Of a stretch of 64,000 bases of DNA, positions 63,661-64,000 are shown piece by piece. Source of the DNA: an uncultured Spirochaetales bacterium (GTDB lineage Bacteria > Spirochaetota > Spirochaetia > Sphaerochaetales > Sphaerochaetaceae); contig CALXKL010000017.1 of NCBI GenBank assembly GCA_944388965.1, positions 1 through 64,000 on the forward strand, written 5' to 3'. The notes under the pieces are model-generated. The model was not told the DNA's origin and searched no databases. It saw nothing but the letters and a program-made list of their open reading frames with translations. The translations under genes were made by a program, and so were the position numbers. Every line of letters begins with the position of its first letter. The first letter of the stretch is position 1.

Positions 63661-64000
63661 TTAGCCGAAGATCTCTCTCAGGACATCCTCAGGAAGCTCG
63701 GTTCCACACCAGACATCGTCCGGAAGATCCGGGTAGACGTAGTCGGGAATCTGCTCCGTGGTGATGGTCTGGACAGGATAGATCATGTCCTTCTCGACCT
63801 CTTCTCCGTTCATCATCGCGATTGCAGCCTCGATGGCGACTCTGGCCAGCCAGGTCGGCTTTGCACATCCGATGCCCTCCGAACCGGACTCGTACCATGC
63901 CTTCATCAGGCCGTTGTTGTCCTCGCCGGTCATCGGGACCAGAGGTCTGTTGGCGGCTTCGAAAGCCTCGATGGCGCCAAGCGTCATGGCTCCGCCCTGG
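63661..64000 (-). CDS. Sugar ABC substrate-binding protein, RbsB type (C-terminal part)
   Basis: About 113 residues from the C-terminus of a periplasmic sugar-binding protein; the gene continues past the right edge. QGGAMTLGAIEAFEAANR and KPTWLARVAIEAAIAMMNGE are typical of the RbsB family, and the tail YPVQTITTEQIPDYVYPDLP is the hinge-side end. First component of the importer formed with the RbsA- and RbsC-type genes downstream. Confidence 0.88.
   Translation of the reverse strand, partial: QGGAMTLGAIEAFEAANRPLVPMTGEDNNGLMKAWYESGSEGIGCAKPTWLARVAIEAAIAMMNGEEVEKDMIYPVQTITTEQIPDYVYPDLPDDVWCGTELPEDVLREIFG

Overview
The window looks like a chromosomal segment from a spirochaete, most probably a gut Sphaerochaetaceae-type organism. 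The clues are a sugar-binding protein whose mature end begins QGGSEE right after its signal peptide, a spirochaete-like lipobox on the oligopeptide-binding protein, and many carbohydrate ABC operons. This is inference from sequence character; there is no rRNA or marker gene here to prove it. Base composition is patchy: rfb and the right half are GC-rich, whereas about 4.97-9.85 kb is visibly AT-rich, as is common for exchangeable surface-polysaccharide genes.

Region 1 (about 0.2-29.7 kb, all minus strand) is a surface-polysaccharide locus read from right to left. pglF-, pglE- and pglC-like genes and a NeuD/PglD-type acyltransferase should make and load a diacetylbacillosamine-type first sugar. 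A PglA-like glycosyltransferase follows. tviC/wbpP-, tviB/wbpO- and asnB/wbpS-like genes should make UDP-GalNAcA and amidate it. An ATP-grasp ligase, two further glycosyltransferases, an EpsG-type polymerase, the four dTDP-rhamnose genes and a Wzx flippase complete the set. One acyltransferase gene is split by a run of ten G and is a strong candidate for phase variation. An oligopeptide ABC transporter with a family III CoA-transferase sits inside the locus. Next to it is a scar made of a thiolase fragment, an IS4-type transposase fragment and the decayed head of a second PglA-like gene.

Region 2 (about 30-44.7 kb) is a defence island. A RloA/RloB (AbiL-like) pair lies at each end. Between them are a TOTE-type primase-helicase with a degenerate phospholipase-D-like tail, an IetA/IetS-like AAA ATPase plus subtilase pair, DUF2188 and DUF6429 proteins, and a decayed gene.

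Region 3 (about 44.9-56.1 kb) is a peptidoglycan-recycling operon under a MurR/RpiR regulator: an ABC importer without its own ATPase, a D-aminoacylase, RidA, a BadF-type amino-sugar kinase next to MurQ, a GNAT protein, a PIG-L deacetylase and NamZ.

Region 4 (56.2 kb to the right edge) is a second sugar-catabolic operon: an RbsB/A/C/C-type importer, a phosphotriesterase-family lactonase homologue, a creatininase homologue, an FGGY kinase and a metallo-beta-lactamase-fold hydrolase. Its substrate is unknown. No tRNA, rRNA or CRISPR array was seen.
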